From Chinchilla lanigera (Eukaryota; Chordata; Mammalia; Rodentia; Chinchillidae), in contig NW_004955473.1 of NCBI RefSeq assembly GCF_000276665.1, positions 5,584,223 through 5,648,222 on the forward strand: a stretch of DNA of 64,000 nt, given 5' to 3'. The notes beneath the pieces were generated by a model. It was given only the letters and a program-made list of their open reading frames with translations, searched no databases and was not told the DNA's origin. Both the position numbers and the translations under genes were made by a program. Position 1 is the first letter of the stretch. Each line of letters begins with the position of its first letter. Shown piece by piece: positions 1-10,761 of this stretch.

Positions 1-1720
1 CCTAAAGCAACATGATGAATTGTTGTGTGTGACTTGTGGAACGAGGACCATTACTTTAGAGTTATAAACTCTTGATTATTCCTGTTTCGGGAGGTGAAAG
101 AATCTAGTGAATAGATATTGCAGTAGACGTCGAACTTACACCAAGTGCAAAGCTTTATATGTAAAGTAGAGGCATCAAGGTATGGGAGAAAGGATGTAGC
201 ATTGGGGAATCAACCTCATCTGGAGCCTGGTCCTCCCTTCTAAAATTAAGTAGCTTTGCGAGCTTGGCTTATTATCTTACCTCACTCAGCGTGCATTGGC
301 CCGTCTGCAATGTGGGGCTGATACACTCGGCGGACACAGCTCTGCAAGCTGCATAGGTGGAACAGCTATTTACAGCTGAGCTCTGCTCTGACTGGGCCAG
401 TGTCCACTTTGATTGCTCTGTGCTTTTAAGTATTTTCACTATAACTCCTAGTAAACCTTACCGCGTAGGGTCTTTGGGAGCATCAAATGAGATAAAATAT
501 GTGAAGTTTCTGGCATGCAGATACTACCCATCAGCTACTAGTTTTTATTTCCTCCTTTTTTTCCCTGCACAACTTTAAGATATGATCTTCAACCTAAATA
601 GAGGAAGAGGATAATTTCTAACATTTTTCACTGTGATGTTAAGAGGTTACGAAAATTGTTTATATCTTATAATTTATTTAAAATCTATTAAACAAGCATT
701 AAGTTCCTACTCGTTCCACGTACTGAGGCCTGCTGTGGGTAAAAAGGTAAACATTTTACTGTCCCTACCCTAGATGCACTACTCAGAGAAGCAGTAGACC
801 TGTTTCAGTCCATGCAGTGAGTCAGTATGACCTCCAGATGTATCTTTAGGCAAATTCAGTAAAAAGACCCCCTCTGTGCAGGTACAGCCTGGCTTGGCTG
901 CTGAGCTCAGGCTGGCTTTCATTTGCATCCTAATCTGGTGTTCTTAAGCAGTGTACAACACGAACAATTATACACGGCAACCCTGAGAATTGTTACAGCA
1001 GAGGTATTTGCCAAGTGCGATAGGTCTGTAGTGGTAAAAGGTGGTGAGTGTTGCAAGATAAATGGCTTTGGCCATGTACAGATGAAAGAGAAGGCATTAG
1101 CATTTGTGCAGAGACAGAGGTATAAAAAATTGAGAGATTACGAGAATAGTGGATGCTCCTAACCAGATAACATATTTGGAGTCTTTGTTTTGATGAAAGT
1201 GATGGCAATGCAATTGGATATTAAAACTATGTATAAGTTCATGCTTCTTCATTTTTCTTGGAGTAGATAGCATGCTTCCTGTTCTTACATTTTCATCTGT
1301 ATTTAAAATTGTTTTGAGTTGACAAGAATGCACTGTCCCGCTACTTTAATTATGTGAGATCATCTAGTGATTTTCCAACCAGCCTTGAGTCTAGACAAAC
1401 GTAAGCGATCAAAGGAAGCTGAGTCAGTGAGATGATAATTTTTTAAAAGAAAAAAGAAAATGGACTTTTTAAGGGCTGCATTATGAGCCCGTGTGTACTT
1501 CATAGAACATTAAGATATAGGGTTTAGAGCTTCAAGACCTTTGGAGACCTGACTATAGTTTCATTTCAAAATGTCACAAATAAGATGGTATAGTTCTTCT
1601 AAAAATGGTATATATTCACCATAAAAATTCTAGCAATTAAGCAGTTATTTGTCAGAAAATGCTTCTGCAGAAAAATTTGAAGTTTGGTGCATCACCAAAA
1701 GGTATAATAATTTTATTTTT
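1..1720. other. Unassigned non-coding DNA, with a possible L2/MIR-like scrap
   Basis: No convincing exon, promoter or RNA gene is visible. The longest frames (about 70-80 codons) have no recognisable domain and look random. Around 680-790 the wording resembles an old L2/MIR-class repeat (a 'fixed length between flanking A/T-rich runs' type match by eye only). Nothing else in the stretch could be placed. Confidence 0.5.
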
Positions 1721-1820
1721 GGGGCTGGGGATTTAGCTCAGCGGCAAAGCGCCTGCCTGGCAAGCGCAAGGTCGTGAGTTCAGTTCCTGGTACCGGAGAA
1801 AAAACAAAAAAAAAAAAAAA
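1721..1820 (+). mobile_element. tRNA-Ala/ID-like SINE
   Basis: The element opens with GGGGCTGGGGATTTAGCTCA, which is the 5' part of a tRNA-Ala-derived ID-type SINE and holds the pol III A box (TAGCTCAGCGG). A B-box-like GGTCGTGAGTTCAGTTCC follows, then a short GGTACCGGAG segment and an A-rich tail ending at 1820. A short direct repeat (TTATTTT) lies on both sides, consistent with L1-driven insertion. The GGTACCGG 3' segment is shared by the other SINE copies here and differs from the murine ID tail. Confidence 0.9.
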
Positions 1821-1874
1821 TTATTTTCCCCGATTTTTTAAGTTTTTTAATGTGCTTAAATAATAAGAAAGTTG

Positions 1875-2415
1875 AAGTGGGTCCATTTGACTCAGCTATT
1901 CACCTTCTAGATATCTTCCCTAAAGAAGTAAAGACATCATATTACAGCGATATATACCCATGTTTATAACAGCACAGCTCATAATAGCTAAATCTTGGAA
2001 GTAGCTTATATGTCCATTAATAGATGAATGGTTAAATAAAAGGAAGTATTTATACACAGTGGAGTACTACTATGCCATGAATAAGGATAAATTTGAGTCA
2101 TTTGTAGGAAAATGGATGCCCCTTTATGCCATACTGTTAAGTGACATAAATCAGACACTGAAGGTTAAATATTGAATGGTTTCTCTTTTATGAGGTATCC
2201 AAAGTCTAAATAAAGAGCAAAATAAAAGATAGCTAACAGGAAACAGGATAATGCTTTAGCAAATAAAGGGGACCAAGAGATGGAGGGAGAAGGGGAGGAT
2301 ATGGAAAAGGGATGTAAAAAGAATTCAGATGTGTTGTGTACCTGTGCCACCTCCCCGTGATGAATGTACTCACTGTGTACAGCCAACATGTGCTAACAAA
2401 AGTGAGCATTGAAAA
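1875..2415 (+). mobile_element. L1 3'-end fragment (ORF2 C-terminus plus 3'UTR)
   Basis: The first 230 bases read like the C-terminal ORF2 region of many mammalian L1s (a proline-rich stretch, 'IAKSW', then a 'W..Y' block), with stops. After it comes a 3'UTR ending in a segment like the TGTACAGCCAACATGTGCTAACAAAA end seen at about 25,000. It is a 5'-truncated, decayed insertion and encodes nothing intact. Confidence 0.75.
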
Positions 2416-3178
2416 AGGGTGAAAGAAAAAGGAGAAATTTGAGAGCTAAAACCACCTCAAGTCATCCTGACACAACTACCCTTAGCATGAGATTAACAGC
2501 ATTCCATGTATCTCATTGCACATATACAGACAGGTAATAAATGAAAGGAATCAATTTTTAAAAATAAAACTTGGATCATACCATGCATATTTCTAATCAA
2601 AATTACTCATTTCACTATTACTAATATATAACAGAATACGTAAAATGGAAAGATCTTTGGAAAACCATTTCCCATCAGAGATATCACATTCTACCATATC
2701 CTGCTAAGGTTGAGGAAAAAGGTTGATGAAAACTACCAAGAGGTTGATGTTACTTTTGTTTCTTTTTGATTTTAAATAATATTGATTGACTTCTGGCTGT
2801 AAAAGGTGAAGAAATCACATATATTTACTGTCTTCCTTTCTAGTGTTTTTGGTTTTTCTTATTTTGTCAAGGTTTATAATGTTTACTTCATGTTCTAAGA
2901 ATCAGTTACAAATTACGTTTGGCTGCCAGCTAATAGAGACATGATGATAGTGACTTACACATGGAGGGACTTAGTCTCACACCTTGAGAGAGACCAAAGG
3001 TAGGTGGCAGTTATGATCGGTGCTTCATGAATTCATTAGAGATCCAGGTTCCTCAGGCTTCCTGATTTGTTAGGCTTATTATATGATTTTCCTTTGTGAG
3101 GACACTAAGTAGCTGCTGGAGTCTATTTTTGTCTACGTTCCAGACAAGAAACAAAGAGGAGGAGAGAGGTCGTTTCCC
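2416..3178. other. Unassigned non-coding DNA
   Basis: No gene or clearly named repeat seen. The section at 2,930-3,110 has the feel of an old interspersed repeat, but I cannot name a family. Confidence 0.4.
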
Positions 3179-3345
3179 TCTCTCTCTCCCTCCCTCCTCT
3201 CCCCTGCCATCTCTGCTCCCTCTCCCTCTCCCTCTCCCTCTGCCTCTCCCTCTCCCTCTCCCTCTCCCTCTCCCTTCTCCTTCCTCTCCTGTCTCTCTTT
3301 TCCCCCTTCGTCTCTCCCTTTCCCACCCTTCCTCCCTTCTCCCTG
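3179..3345. repeat. Pyrimidine-rich low-complexity tract, (CCCTCT)n
   Basis: CCCTCT hexamers run almost without break from about 3,215 to 3,275, flanked by less regular C/T sequence. The strand asymmetry is almost complete (C/T on +). The open frames through it (LPLPLP or REREREGE type) are artefacts of the repeat and not proteins. Confidence 0.93.
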
Positions 3346-3559
3346 CCTTGGATCATGGAGGTGAAGCTGGTTGTAGAGATAATGGAGCCTCATTATCATA
3401 GGAGCCTCACTTCCTGAGTCTTCTCATGAAGAGCTACTTCCTAGGAGAGTTGGCTGGCTTCCAATTGACTTTTCTTCAATGCGAAACTATGCATTACACG
3501 TTGAGATTTGGAGATAATTTGTTTCTGCATTGCAAGTCCAGTTTATTCTGACTCATATG

Positions 3560-4093
3560 ACATCCTTGCACACCCTTTTTCATATTTCGTATGCTATTTA
3601 GGTGTCTTCCTGGAACTGTCCATTCATTTAATGTCTGATTTTTCATTTGGGCCTTTAAAGTTTTTATTTGTATGGATCAAGGTATAAATATGGTATATTA
3701 ATCAATTGTTAGTTATATGCATATAAAATATCTTCCTGTTTAAAACTTATCTTTTGCTTTTAATGATGTCTTATATAGAAGTTTTAAATTAATGTACTCA
3801 AACCAGTCATTTTTTTCCCTTATAGTTTGTGCTTATTGTGCCCTGTTTATTAACTTCATTTTTACCTTTACCTCATGAAGAAATTCTCTCATTTCTAACT
3901 TTAACGGTTTTGAAAGTTTGCTTTACACATTTACAACTTCGATCCATCTGGAACTTATTTTTGTGCATTATATGAATTAAGAATTACATGTTACATCCTC
4001 TATCTTTGAAAGTAACAAATTGTCCCAGCACCATTTATGGAATGGTTCATCCTTTCATTTATGAATGCTACTTCTGTTATATACCAAGTTCTC
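3560..4093 (-). mobile_element. Ancient L1 (L1M-type) ORF2 fragment, first segment
   Basis: Read on the minus strand, the block contains the usual old-L1 wording around 3,930-4,090: the 'GATCCATCTGGAA' and 'TGTCCCAGCACCATTTATG' segments of the ORF2 C-terminal half. It stops at the URR1-like element and resumes at 5,040 with the next expected L1 segment, so the break is an insertion. No intact frame remains. Confidence 0.75.
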
Positions 4094-5038
4094 ATATGTA
4101 TTTGTCAGCTTTCCCATTGCTGAGACCACAATGTTGACACAACTTAAAGGAGGAGATGTTTATTTAGCTCATTGTTTAGGAAGTTTCAGCCCATGATGAG
4201 CTGGCTCCAAGGTAGAAACATGATGGAATGGTGCTGAGATAGGAGATTAGGCTGTGGCAAAACTGGGAGGGGAAGTAGGTGCAACCTGTGAATTACAAGA
4301 TGCTGGACACATGCACAGAACAGCTCCCAATGCCCTGCATGTGGACTTCTTGAGAGAAATCCAGCAGGTTTTCAGTAGGATGGCCTAGACCGAATGTTAG
4401 CCTGAGCTGTGGGATCCCAGCACTGCCTCTTAGGACCTGTAAGTAGTAGTTCTTATGAGTTTCTTCGAGATTTGGACAGCATAAAAGGATATAGATGCCA
4501 AGATGAGCTTACTGTTGTGGCTTTCCTCAGGATATCCCACCCTGAGTCCTCCAGGTTGTACTTTGATCTTGCTTTTTCCTCTTACTCTGCCCAAGCTCGC
4601 TCTGCAAAGCCAGTTTTTCTGACACTGTGCACTCTTGCTTTTCCAAATAAACTTCATCATTACTTTTTGCTCGTTTTGTTCAATTCTTTGTTCAAGACAA
4701 GAACCTGTTACCTAGCTCCAGAAGGAGAGGTGAGCAACGCAAAACCCAGTAACATTTACTTGGTGAGCCACTTTTAAAAGGTGCTAACAAATAACAGTCC
4801 ACAATAGCAAAACTGCTCACTTCATGGCATTTGGGAAGTAGAGGATAAATAGCATCAGTGGGGCATATACTGTACATTCCAAAGGCATGGTCCCAGTGAC
4901 TCATCTCTTCCAGCTTGCTTCAACCCCCCTATGAACATCAGTAGATTAATCTTTTGATGAGTAAATCACTCGCATTATCCAATCACCTCTCCAGAAGTCT
5001 TAATCCAACCAAGTTGACAATTAATAATAAATTAAGTT
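4094..5038 (+). mobile_element. URR1-like hAT DNA transposon, interrupted by an LTR
   Basis: The outer parts (4,094-4,234 and about 4,786-5,038) match two other copies at 33,823 and 43,157. Shared wording includes CTTAAAGGAGGAGATGTTTA near the start and GCAAAACTGCTCACTTCATG near the middle, and the end has a 'GACAATTA'-like segment. I recognise it as a non-autonomous rodent hAT-type repeat (URR1 group). There is no transposase. It lies inside an old L1 and is itself split by the LTR at 4,235-4,785. Confidence 0.7.
4235..4785 (+). mobile_element. Probable solo endogenous-retrovirus LTR
   Basis: This block splits the URR1-like element, and GGTGC(T) is found on both sides (4,230-4,235 and 4,780-4,785). 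It holds AATAAA at 4,646-4,651, then a T/G-rich stretch and a pyrimidine-rich U5-like end, as expected of an LTR with R-U5. A TG...CA boundary is clear on the left only. The right end, TTGGTGAGCC, could be a trace of leader or primer-binding sequence. Family not identified; ERV1-like by appearance. Confidence 0.55.
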
Positions 5039-5039
5039 G

Positions 5040-5098
5040 TATACAATATGTATGTGGATCTGCTTCTGGGGGCTCTACTCCGGAGCACTGATCTATCC
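5040..5098 (-). mobile_element. Ancient L1 (L1M-type), second segment
   Basis: A short segment with the 'GTGGATCTGCTTCTGGG...ACTGATCTATCC' wording that directly follows, in L1, the sequence lost at 4,093. It ties the flanks of the URR1-like insertion together and shows that 3,560-6,900 was once one continuous L1. Confidence 0.65.
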
Positions 5099-5790
5099 CA
5101 GGGGTCAGTGAACTGTGTACTTCAGGCAAAATCTGGCTAACAAGCAGTGCTCAAGCAGGCTGGTAATATAAGTGGTGGAAACCCTGTCAAAGCATACCTC
5201 TTCACCTGTGTTACTGTTTCTTCTTCCAATGCCAGCTTCTCCTTCTGGTAGCCACTTTTTACTGCTGCCAGGGATCCAGAGTATCTACCTACTTGTTGGA
5301 CACTCTGCTGTTACTAATTGCTAGCATGGAACGGTGGGATCTTAGTCTAGTGGAATTCTGGTTTGGGAATCTATGACTTAGCAAATCACCTTGCCTACGG
5401 CCACCTGCCACAGGCAGTTAGGAGACTAAGTTCTCTGGGAGAGCAGGGTGTCTGAATCAGGTGTTGGTGTGGCTAGGGCTATCCCTACATATTCCTTCCT
5501 TCAGGATCATCAGGCACATCCCCCTTAGTTATAGTGATAAAGTATGATGACTTATTGAAGTTAGAGAGGGTACTCAGGACGTGGAACTCAGGGTGAAAAG
5601 CAAGAGCAGACCTAGCTGCACCAGAGTAGTTGGCTAGGAGCCACTTTACCCTTTGGACAGTAGCTCTTTATCAGGAAAGTGTCTTCCCCAGAGACCAGGG
5701 AAACATGATGGGACAGGATAAGGGTTTCTCTTGTATAAATTTCATGTGATATTCGCATTTTGCCCTTGGTAAAATGTGTTCACCTTTGAG
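5099..5790. mobile_element. Unclassified insertion of about 0.7 kb in L1; MER5-like start
   Basis: Old L1 sequence stops at 5,098 and resumes near 5,800, so about 690 bases are foreign to it. The left end (CAGGGGTCAGTGAACTGTG and on for about 75 bases) resembles the terminus of MER5-type hAT elements. The remaining 600 bases do not look like MER5 and I cannot name them. No coding potential is visible. Confidence 0.4.
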
Positions 5791-6900
5791 CTATTTGATT
5801 ATCTTCAGATTGATATCATAGTGCCTCAAAAGTAATATAGCTTTATAATAAACCAAAATCTGATAGAGTGAATTCCTCCCCATCTTCAAAATTTTCTTGA
5901 CCACTTTCGGTCTGTGGCTCTTCCATATCACTTTTAGACTTAGCTTGTTAGATTCAATGAAAAAAAATTGTTAGGATTTCAGTTGGAATAAATTGAATAA
6001 TAATTTTCTCCTTTATGAGTCTACACGTGGTTAGTGTTACTTCTAAATATATTACATATTTTGTTGCTATTGTGAATATATATTATACATTGTCTAGTAG
6101 ATTATTGTTGGTGCATTGAATTATGTAATTTGATTTGATAGGTTACAACACTGCTGAAGTGAATATATGAGTTGTTTTTTGCTACTGTGAATATTCATAT
6201 ACAAGTTTTTGTGTAGACCTATTTTTTCAGTTCTTTGGGGTATATGCCTTAGAGTGGAATTGCTGGGTTATATAGTTACTCTGTGTTTTACTTTTTGAGG
6301 AAATGACAATAATGAATCTTCTTAGTGATAAATCTTATTTTTGTTTATTTGGAAGTCATGCATTTTACTTATGCTGTTCTACTAGTTTCTTTAAACACTT
6401 AAATCAATATATGACTCCTTAATTGTGATTCAACAGTATTTGATATTAATCACTATAACTTTTTCTGAGTAAAGCAAGGACACTAGAACACAATACTCAT
6501 CATCACTTTCTTTTCATGTTATTTTGTGAATATATTTATCATGAAACCATTCAAGTATTACTATTTATTTTTATGTTCAGTGCCTTTTAAATTTGCAAGC
6601 ATGTTTTTCATTTTCTGTGTTCACCTTTGTTTCTTGTGTCTTACATTTCTCTTCTGAAATTATTTTCATTGAAATACATATTCTCATTGCCTTGCAGCAA
6701 AAGTCTGTGAGAGGAAAATTCTCTTAGTCTTGTTTGTCTGAAAATGCCTTTTGTTTACTGTTACTTCTTAATGATTGTTTAGCTAGGCAAAAGCTTCAGG
6801 ACAGTGGATATTTTCCCTCATCACTTTGAAGCTACCATTCCATTATATTTGAGCCTTCATTTTCAAACTAATAGTCGTTCCGTTGTAGGAATGTTTTGTT
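5791..6900 (-). mobile_element. Ancient L1 (L1M/HAL1-type), third segment
   Basis: On the minus strand 5,830-6,010 resembles old L1 ORF2 ('CTTTATAATAA...CTTCAAAATTTTCTTGACCA'). The part at 6,050-6,300 repeats wording typical of the L1 C-terminal and 3' region ('AGTGGAATTGCTGGGTTATAT'), so more than one L1 copy may be mixed here. The stretch 6,350-6,900 looks like the ORF1/ORF2 border of an old L1, but less clearly. Confidence 0.5.
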
Positions 6901-7829
6901 TTGTTTTATCTTTGGTATTCTGCATAATGAGTTACCAAAATGCCAGTGATTGGCACTTAGGATAGAAGAGTTCATTACTGTGAAGCTAAATATAAAACTG
7001 CTTCCTGAATATTCAGCTGTGAAAAACATTCTGCCGGTTTGTGGTGATTTGGGAAGTTAATTTAAACTTCATATGGGGCTGTGTATTAAAGAAAAGACAT
7101 CTTTATGTCATGTGCACAATTCAACAATTGATGTATGCTCCATTTCTTGAGCTACAATACAGTGTCAAGAGGGTCAAGTGAGTTTTCTTGCAAAGAGAAA
7201 AGACCACAGGAGAGATAAAAGGAAGATTAAAAAGAAATGAAACACAAAGAGAAAAAGCATAGTATTATGTTTCAAATCTTAAAAATATGGAGGAGGAGGA
7301 AGTCATTTTGAGTACTTGCTGTGTGGTGCAATAGTATTTTATATATTTTTAATGAAAAAGGAGAGATCAGCATGAGATTTCTTTAATTTATATCAAAACC
7401 AATGGTTTACAAACTATATAAAGCATCTTTGAATACACGAAAGAGCAAGAACTAGGACAACGCTGCTCTTCTTTCTTTGTTTAAATGAGGTTTAGTTGTT
7501 GGCATCACATAATTTTATAAAAAATATTGCTAAAGACAGGATTCTACATTTACAAGGTATCAGAAGGACAATGCCATTTAAATCACATCTGTATAGTGTT
7601 GAAGCAGCTTGGTTATGTCCCCATTCATAGTTAATTCCCATAAGGAATGACTTGAGGAATGACTTCATGCTCCTATAAGTGCTAAGAAGAAATGGGATGA
7701 TTTTTAGTTCCAGTGTCTTTTCAGGATGAACATAAGAGTTTCACGATGGAAGGCCTTAATTTATGAAATCTTTCGCTTTTTGTTGGTGTAATTTGTGGTC
7801 TCATACTAACATTTTCTAAATGGTAAAAT
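6901..7829. other. Unassigned non-coding DNA
   Basis: A/T-rich sequence with no recognised repeat, exon or RNA gene. Confidence 0.45.
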
Positions 7830-8410
7830 GAATGAGCTCTATTGAAATGTAATTAACAAACCAGATAATTCACCCATTAAAGGGTACCATCTATGATTTT
7901 TGTGTGACCATCAGCACAATATAATTTTAGAATTTTCACTTTCCCTAAAAAGAAATGCTATACCCATTAGTATTTGATCCTTATTTCCCTTCTCCCTGAA
8001 TTAGTACTAGTACTAAACAACTACTAATCTACTGTATGTCTCTATAAATATGCCATCTCTAGACATTACATACAAATGGAATCATGCAATATATGTGACA
8101 ATTGTACATTGTGACAATTCTTTCACTGAGAAAAATATTTGCAGTGTTGATCCATGTTGTAGTATGTACCAGTACATTTTATTCTTTTTGTGGTTGAATA
8201 ATATTTCATTGTGTAGATGTATTTTGTCTATCCATTCATTGAGGTATTTTCACTTTGGGGATATTATAGATAATGCTCCTATGAACACTTACCTGCAAAG
8301 ATTTGTGTGGACATATTTTTTCATTTCTTTTGGGTATACAACTAGCAATGGAATAGTTGGGTAACATGGTACAGTAACTCTGGATCTAACCATTTGAGAA
8401 ACTGCTAGGT
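7830..8410 (-). mobile_element. Ancient L1 (L1M-type) 3'UTR and ORF2 C-terminus
   Basis: Read on minus, it shows the well-known old-L1 3' region: the 'ATTCACCCATTAAAGGGTACCAT' type block, 'ACAAATGGAATCATGCAATATATG', then 'TTGATCCATGTTGTAGTATGTACC' and 'GGAATAGTTGGGTAACATGGT'. It breaks off where a younger L1 begins (8,411). ORF2 wording resumes at about 9,227, some hundreds of L1 bases further in. Confidence 0.85.
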
Positions 8411-9226
8411 AATTTTTTAATTTTTTTTTATTTTAAAGACCAAAGAACAAAACAAAATAACAAAAACAAAGACAAAATCAAAACAACACAAAAACTGTAA
8501 AGATGGTACAAAATTGGAAAACAACATGATAGGAAGTCAACAGTGGTTGTTGTATTACTTGTTTTCAAAGTAGTTGCTCAGATTGACAGATATAGGCATG
8601 CAAGATCAATCAAACAATATAAGCACAAACTGTTCCTTTCAATGAACTAAGAGAAATTAGTAGTACAAGTATCTTAGCTATCTTATGTGTGTGAATATAT
8701 ATATTTCCCTTCTTTCTTTTCTTCTTCCCCTCATCCCAGTTGTTCTTCCTAATTGGGTTGTTTCCAAAATTTTGCTGTGACAAATTGTGCTGCTATGAAC
8801 ATGCGTGCACATATATCCCTGTGGTATGATGTTTTTAATTCTTCTGGGAAAATGCCCAGAAAGGAAATGACTGGGTTAAATGGGACCTCTGATCTTAATG
8901 TTTTGAGGAATCTCCAGAATAATTTCTACAGTGGTTGCATCAGTCTACATTGCCACCAAGAGTGGAGAAGGGTTCCTTTTCCCCCACAGCCCCTCCATCA
9001 TTTTTTGCTCATTGATTTCTTGATGACAGCCATTCTTACTGGGGTGAGATGAAATCTCAGTGTTGGTTTAATTTGCATCTCTTGACTGACCAATGATGTT
9101 GAACATTTTTGTTTGTTTTGTTTTTGTTTTTTCTTCTGGTACCAGGAATTGAACTCATGACCTTGAGCATGCCAGGCAGGCGTTGTGCTGCTGAGCTAAA
9201 TCCCCAGCCCTATATTGAACATTTTT
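8411..9226 (-). mobile_element. Lineage-specific L1, 3'UTR and ORF2 C-terminus, internally deleted
   Basis: It starts with a T-rich (poly-A complement) end, followed by the lineage 3'UTR module (GGAAGTCAACAGTGGTTGTT, then ATAGGCATGCAAGATCAATC). The ORF2 C-terminal region starts near 8,750. Compared with the copy at 26,463-27,320, the stretch between 'CCCCTCATCCCAGTTGTTCTT' and 'GGGTTGTTTCCAA' is missing. The SINE at 9,111 lies inside it. Confidence 0.85.
9111..9210 (-). mobile_element. tRNA-Ala/ID-like SINE with TSD
   Basis: Minus-strand copy. The T-rich start is the tail, then CTGGTACCAGGAATTGAACTC (complement of the B box and GGTACC segment), ending with GCTAAATCCCCAGCCC. TTGAACATTTTT flanks it at 9,099-9,110 and 9,215-9,226 (12 bp), with weaker agreement just outside. 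The host is the L1 at 8,411. Confidence 0.93.
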
Positions 9227-9740
9227 TGATACTGTTCTGATTATTGTTGCTTTTTAGTATGTTTTCAAATAAGGGAGCATGAATTCTATTTTTGTTTTTC
9301 TTTTCAAGATTGTTTTGGTTATTTGGGGAACCTTATGATTCCATATGAATTTTAGAATCACCTTATCAATTTCTACAAAAGTAAGCTGGAATTCTCATAG
9401 GTATTATTTTGAATCTATAGATTAACTTGGGAAGAACGTTAACAACATTAAGTCTTCCAATCCATGAATGCAAGATATTTTTCCATGTATCATATTTTTA
9501 GTCTCTTTGAACAGTACTTGAGTTTTCAGAGTAAACTTTACCCTTTTAAATTTTGCTCCTAAGTATTTAATTCATTTTGATGATATTGCAAATGCAATTG
9601 TTTTCCTAATTTTAGTTTTTTTTGTTGCAATTGTGTAGAAATAAAGTTGATTTTTATATATTGTCTCCTACAACCTTAATGAGCTTCTTTATTATAATAG
9701 TTGTTTTTTAAAAATGAATTGCTTACTATTTTCTACGTAT
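9227..9740 (-). mobile_element. Ancient L1 (L1M-type) ORF2 fragment
   Basis: Continuation of the old L1 seen at 7,830. It includes the minus-strand wording for the ORF2 region around 'TCTTCCAATCCATGAATGCAAGATATTTTTCC' and the 'AGATTATGTCATCTG' segment. It is cut at 9,741-9,756 by the plus-strand L1 and continues at 10,562. Confidence 0.85.
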
Positions 9741-9756
9741 AAGATTATGTCATCTG

Positions 9757-10545
9757 CTGGTAGGAATGTGGACGGGTGAAACCACTGTGGAAATCAGTTC
9801 GGAGATTCCTCAGCAAACTAGGTCTACAGGTCCCATTGAACCCAGCTATTCCCCTTCTGGGTATTTTCCCAGAAGATCTGAAAACATCATATCACAGCGA
9901 TATATGTGCACCTATGTTCGTAGCAGCACAATTTGTAGTTGCTAAACTGTGGAAGCAACCCAAATATCCATCCACTGAGGACTGGCTAAAAAAATTGTGG
10001 TACTTTTATATAATGGAATATTCCTCAGCTATTAACTTGAGGATTTTATAGGTAAATAGTCACAAGTAGAGACCATACTCATAAGTGAAAGAAATCAGAC
10101 CCACATGTGCAAGCACCACTTTGTCTCACTAGTGTAAAATCTGAAAGAGTGAATAAAAACTAGGAGGTATGATAGACATTGTGAAATGAAAGGAAAATGC
10201 TCAAGGGTAAAGGGCAACTGGGATGTGGGAAAAGAGAAGGGAAAGAAGGAGAAATTTTGTATGTATGTATACACAGGATAGCTAACATAGTTGAGCTACT
10301 GTCTTCTATTTCTTTGCTGAAAGAAACTGTCAATGAGTCCTTGATTGATCAATATTGCATGTCTCTATTTGTTTTCCTGAGAAACCACTTTCAAGATATC
10401 AATGTGTAATACAGCAAGCATTGTTAATTTCCTACCACTTTGTTTTTAACTCTGTATTGTTTGTATTGTTCTTTTGCTATTTTGTAAATGATTGTCTGTT
10501 GTTATTGTTTTCCTTCTTTTATTTTTAAAATAAAAAAAGAAAAAA
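9757..10545 (+). mobile_element. Young 5'-truncated L1 with perfect 16-bp TSD
   Basis: The insertion is flanked by AAGATTATGTCATCTG at 9,741-9,756 and 10,546-10,561. It carries the ORF2 C-terminus, a 3'UTR and an A-rich tail after 'TTTTATTTTTAAAATAAAA'. It sits in opposite orientation inside an old L1. The exact TSD and open C-terminal frame argue for a fairly recent event. Its 3'UTR closely matches the copies at 32,789, 51,541 and 58,819, so these four belong to one subfamily. Confidence 0.95.
9776..10051 (+). pseudogene. L1 ORF2 C-terminal fragment
   Basis: A 91-codon open stretch is the extreme C-terminal part of L1 ORF2p, the protein whose endonuclease and reverse transcriptase drive retrotransposition. 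Visible landmarks are W-K-S-V near the start, 'NPAIPLLGIFPE', 'VAAQFVVAKLW' and 'WYFYIMEYSSAI' close to the end. The endonuclease and RT domains are missing through 5' truncation, so it is inactive. The frame ends in TAG at about the place where L1 relatives continue a little further. Confidence 0.85.
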
Positions 10546-10561
10546 AAGATTATGTCATCTG

Positions 10562-10761
10562 TAAATAAGAATAGTTTCAATTTTCCATTCTGATCTTAAC
10601 AGCTTTTGTTTCTTTTTCGTACTAATTTCCTGGGCTAGAACTGCTATTACAATATTAGGTAGAAGTGGTGAGAGTAGGCGTCCTCATGTGTTCCTGACCA
10701 GAGGGAAAATTTGTATTCTTTGAAAGTAAGTGTGATGTTACCTATGGGTTTTAAAGCTCTT
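10562..10761 (-). mobile_element. Ancient L1 ORF2 fragment, continued
   Basis: It picks up exactly where 9,740 left off, after the second copy of the TSD, with the minus-strand RT-region wording ('GTAAATAAGAATAGTTTCAATTTTCC...'). The likeness fades near 10,760. Confidence 0.75.

Noticed and set aside
1721..1780. A true tRNA-Ala gene at the SINE heads
   Set aside because: A and B boxes are present, but the sequence cannot fold into a full cloverleaf, has an A-rich tail, and is repeated with TSDs. It is a SINE.
3096..3401. 101-codon frame rich in Leu-Pro and its Arg-Glu antisense frames
   Set aside because: They are direct products of the (CCCTCT)n repeat and have no other support.
4409..4777. 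122-codon plus-strand frame
   Set aside because: It sits inside the probable solo LTR and has no retroviral protein likeness.
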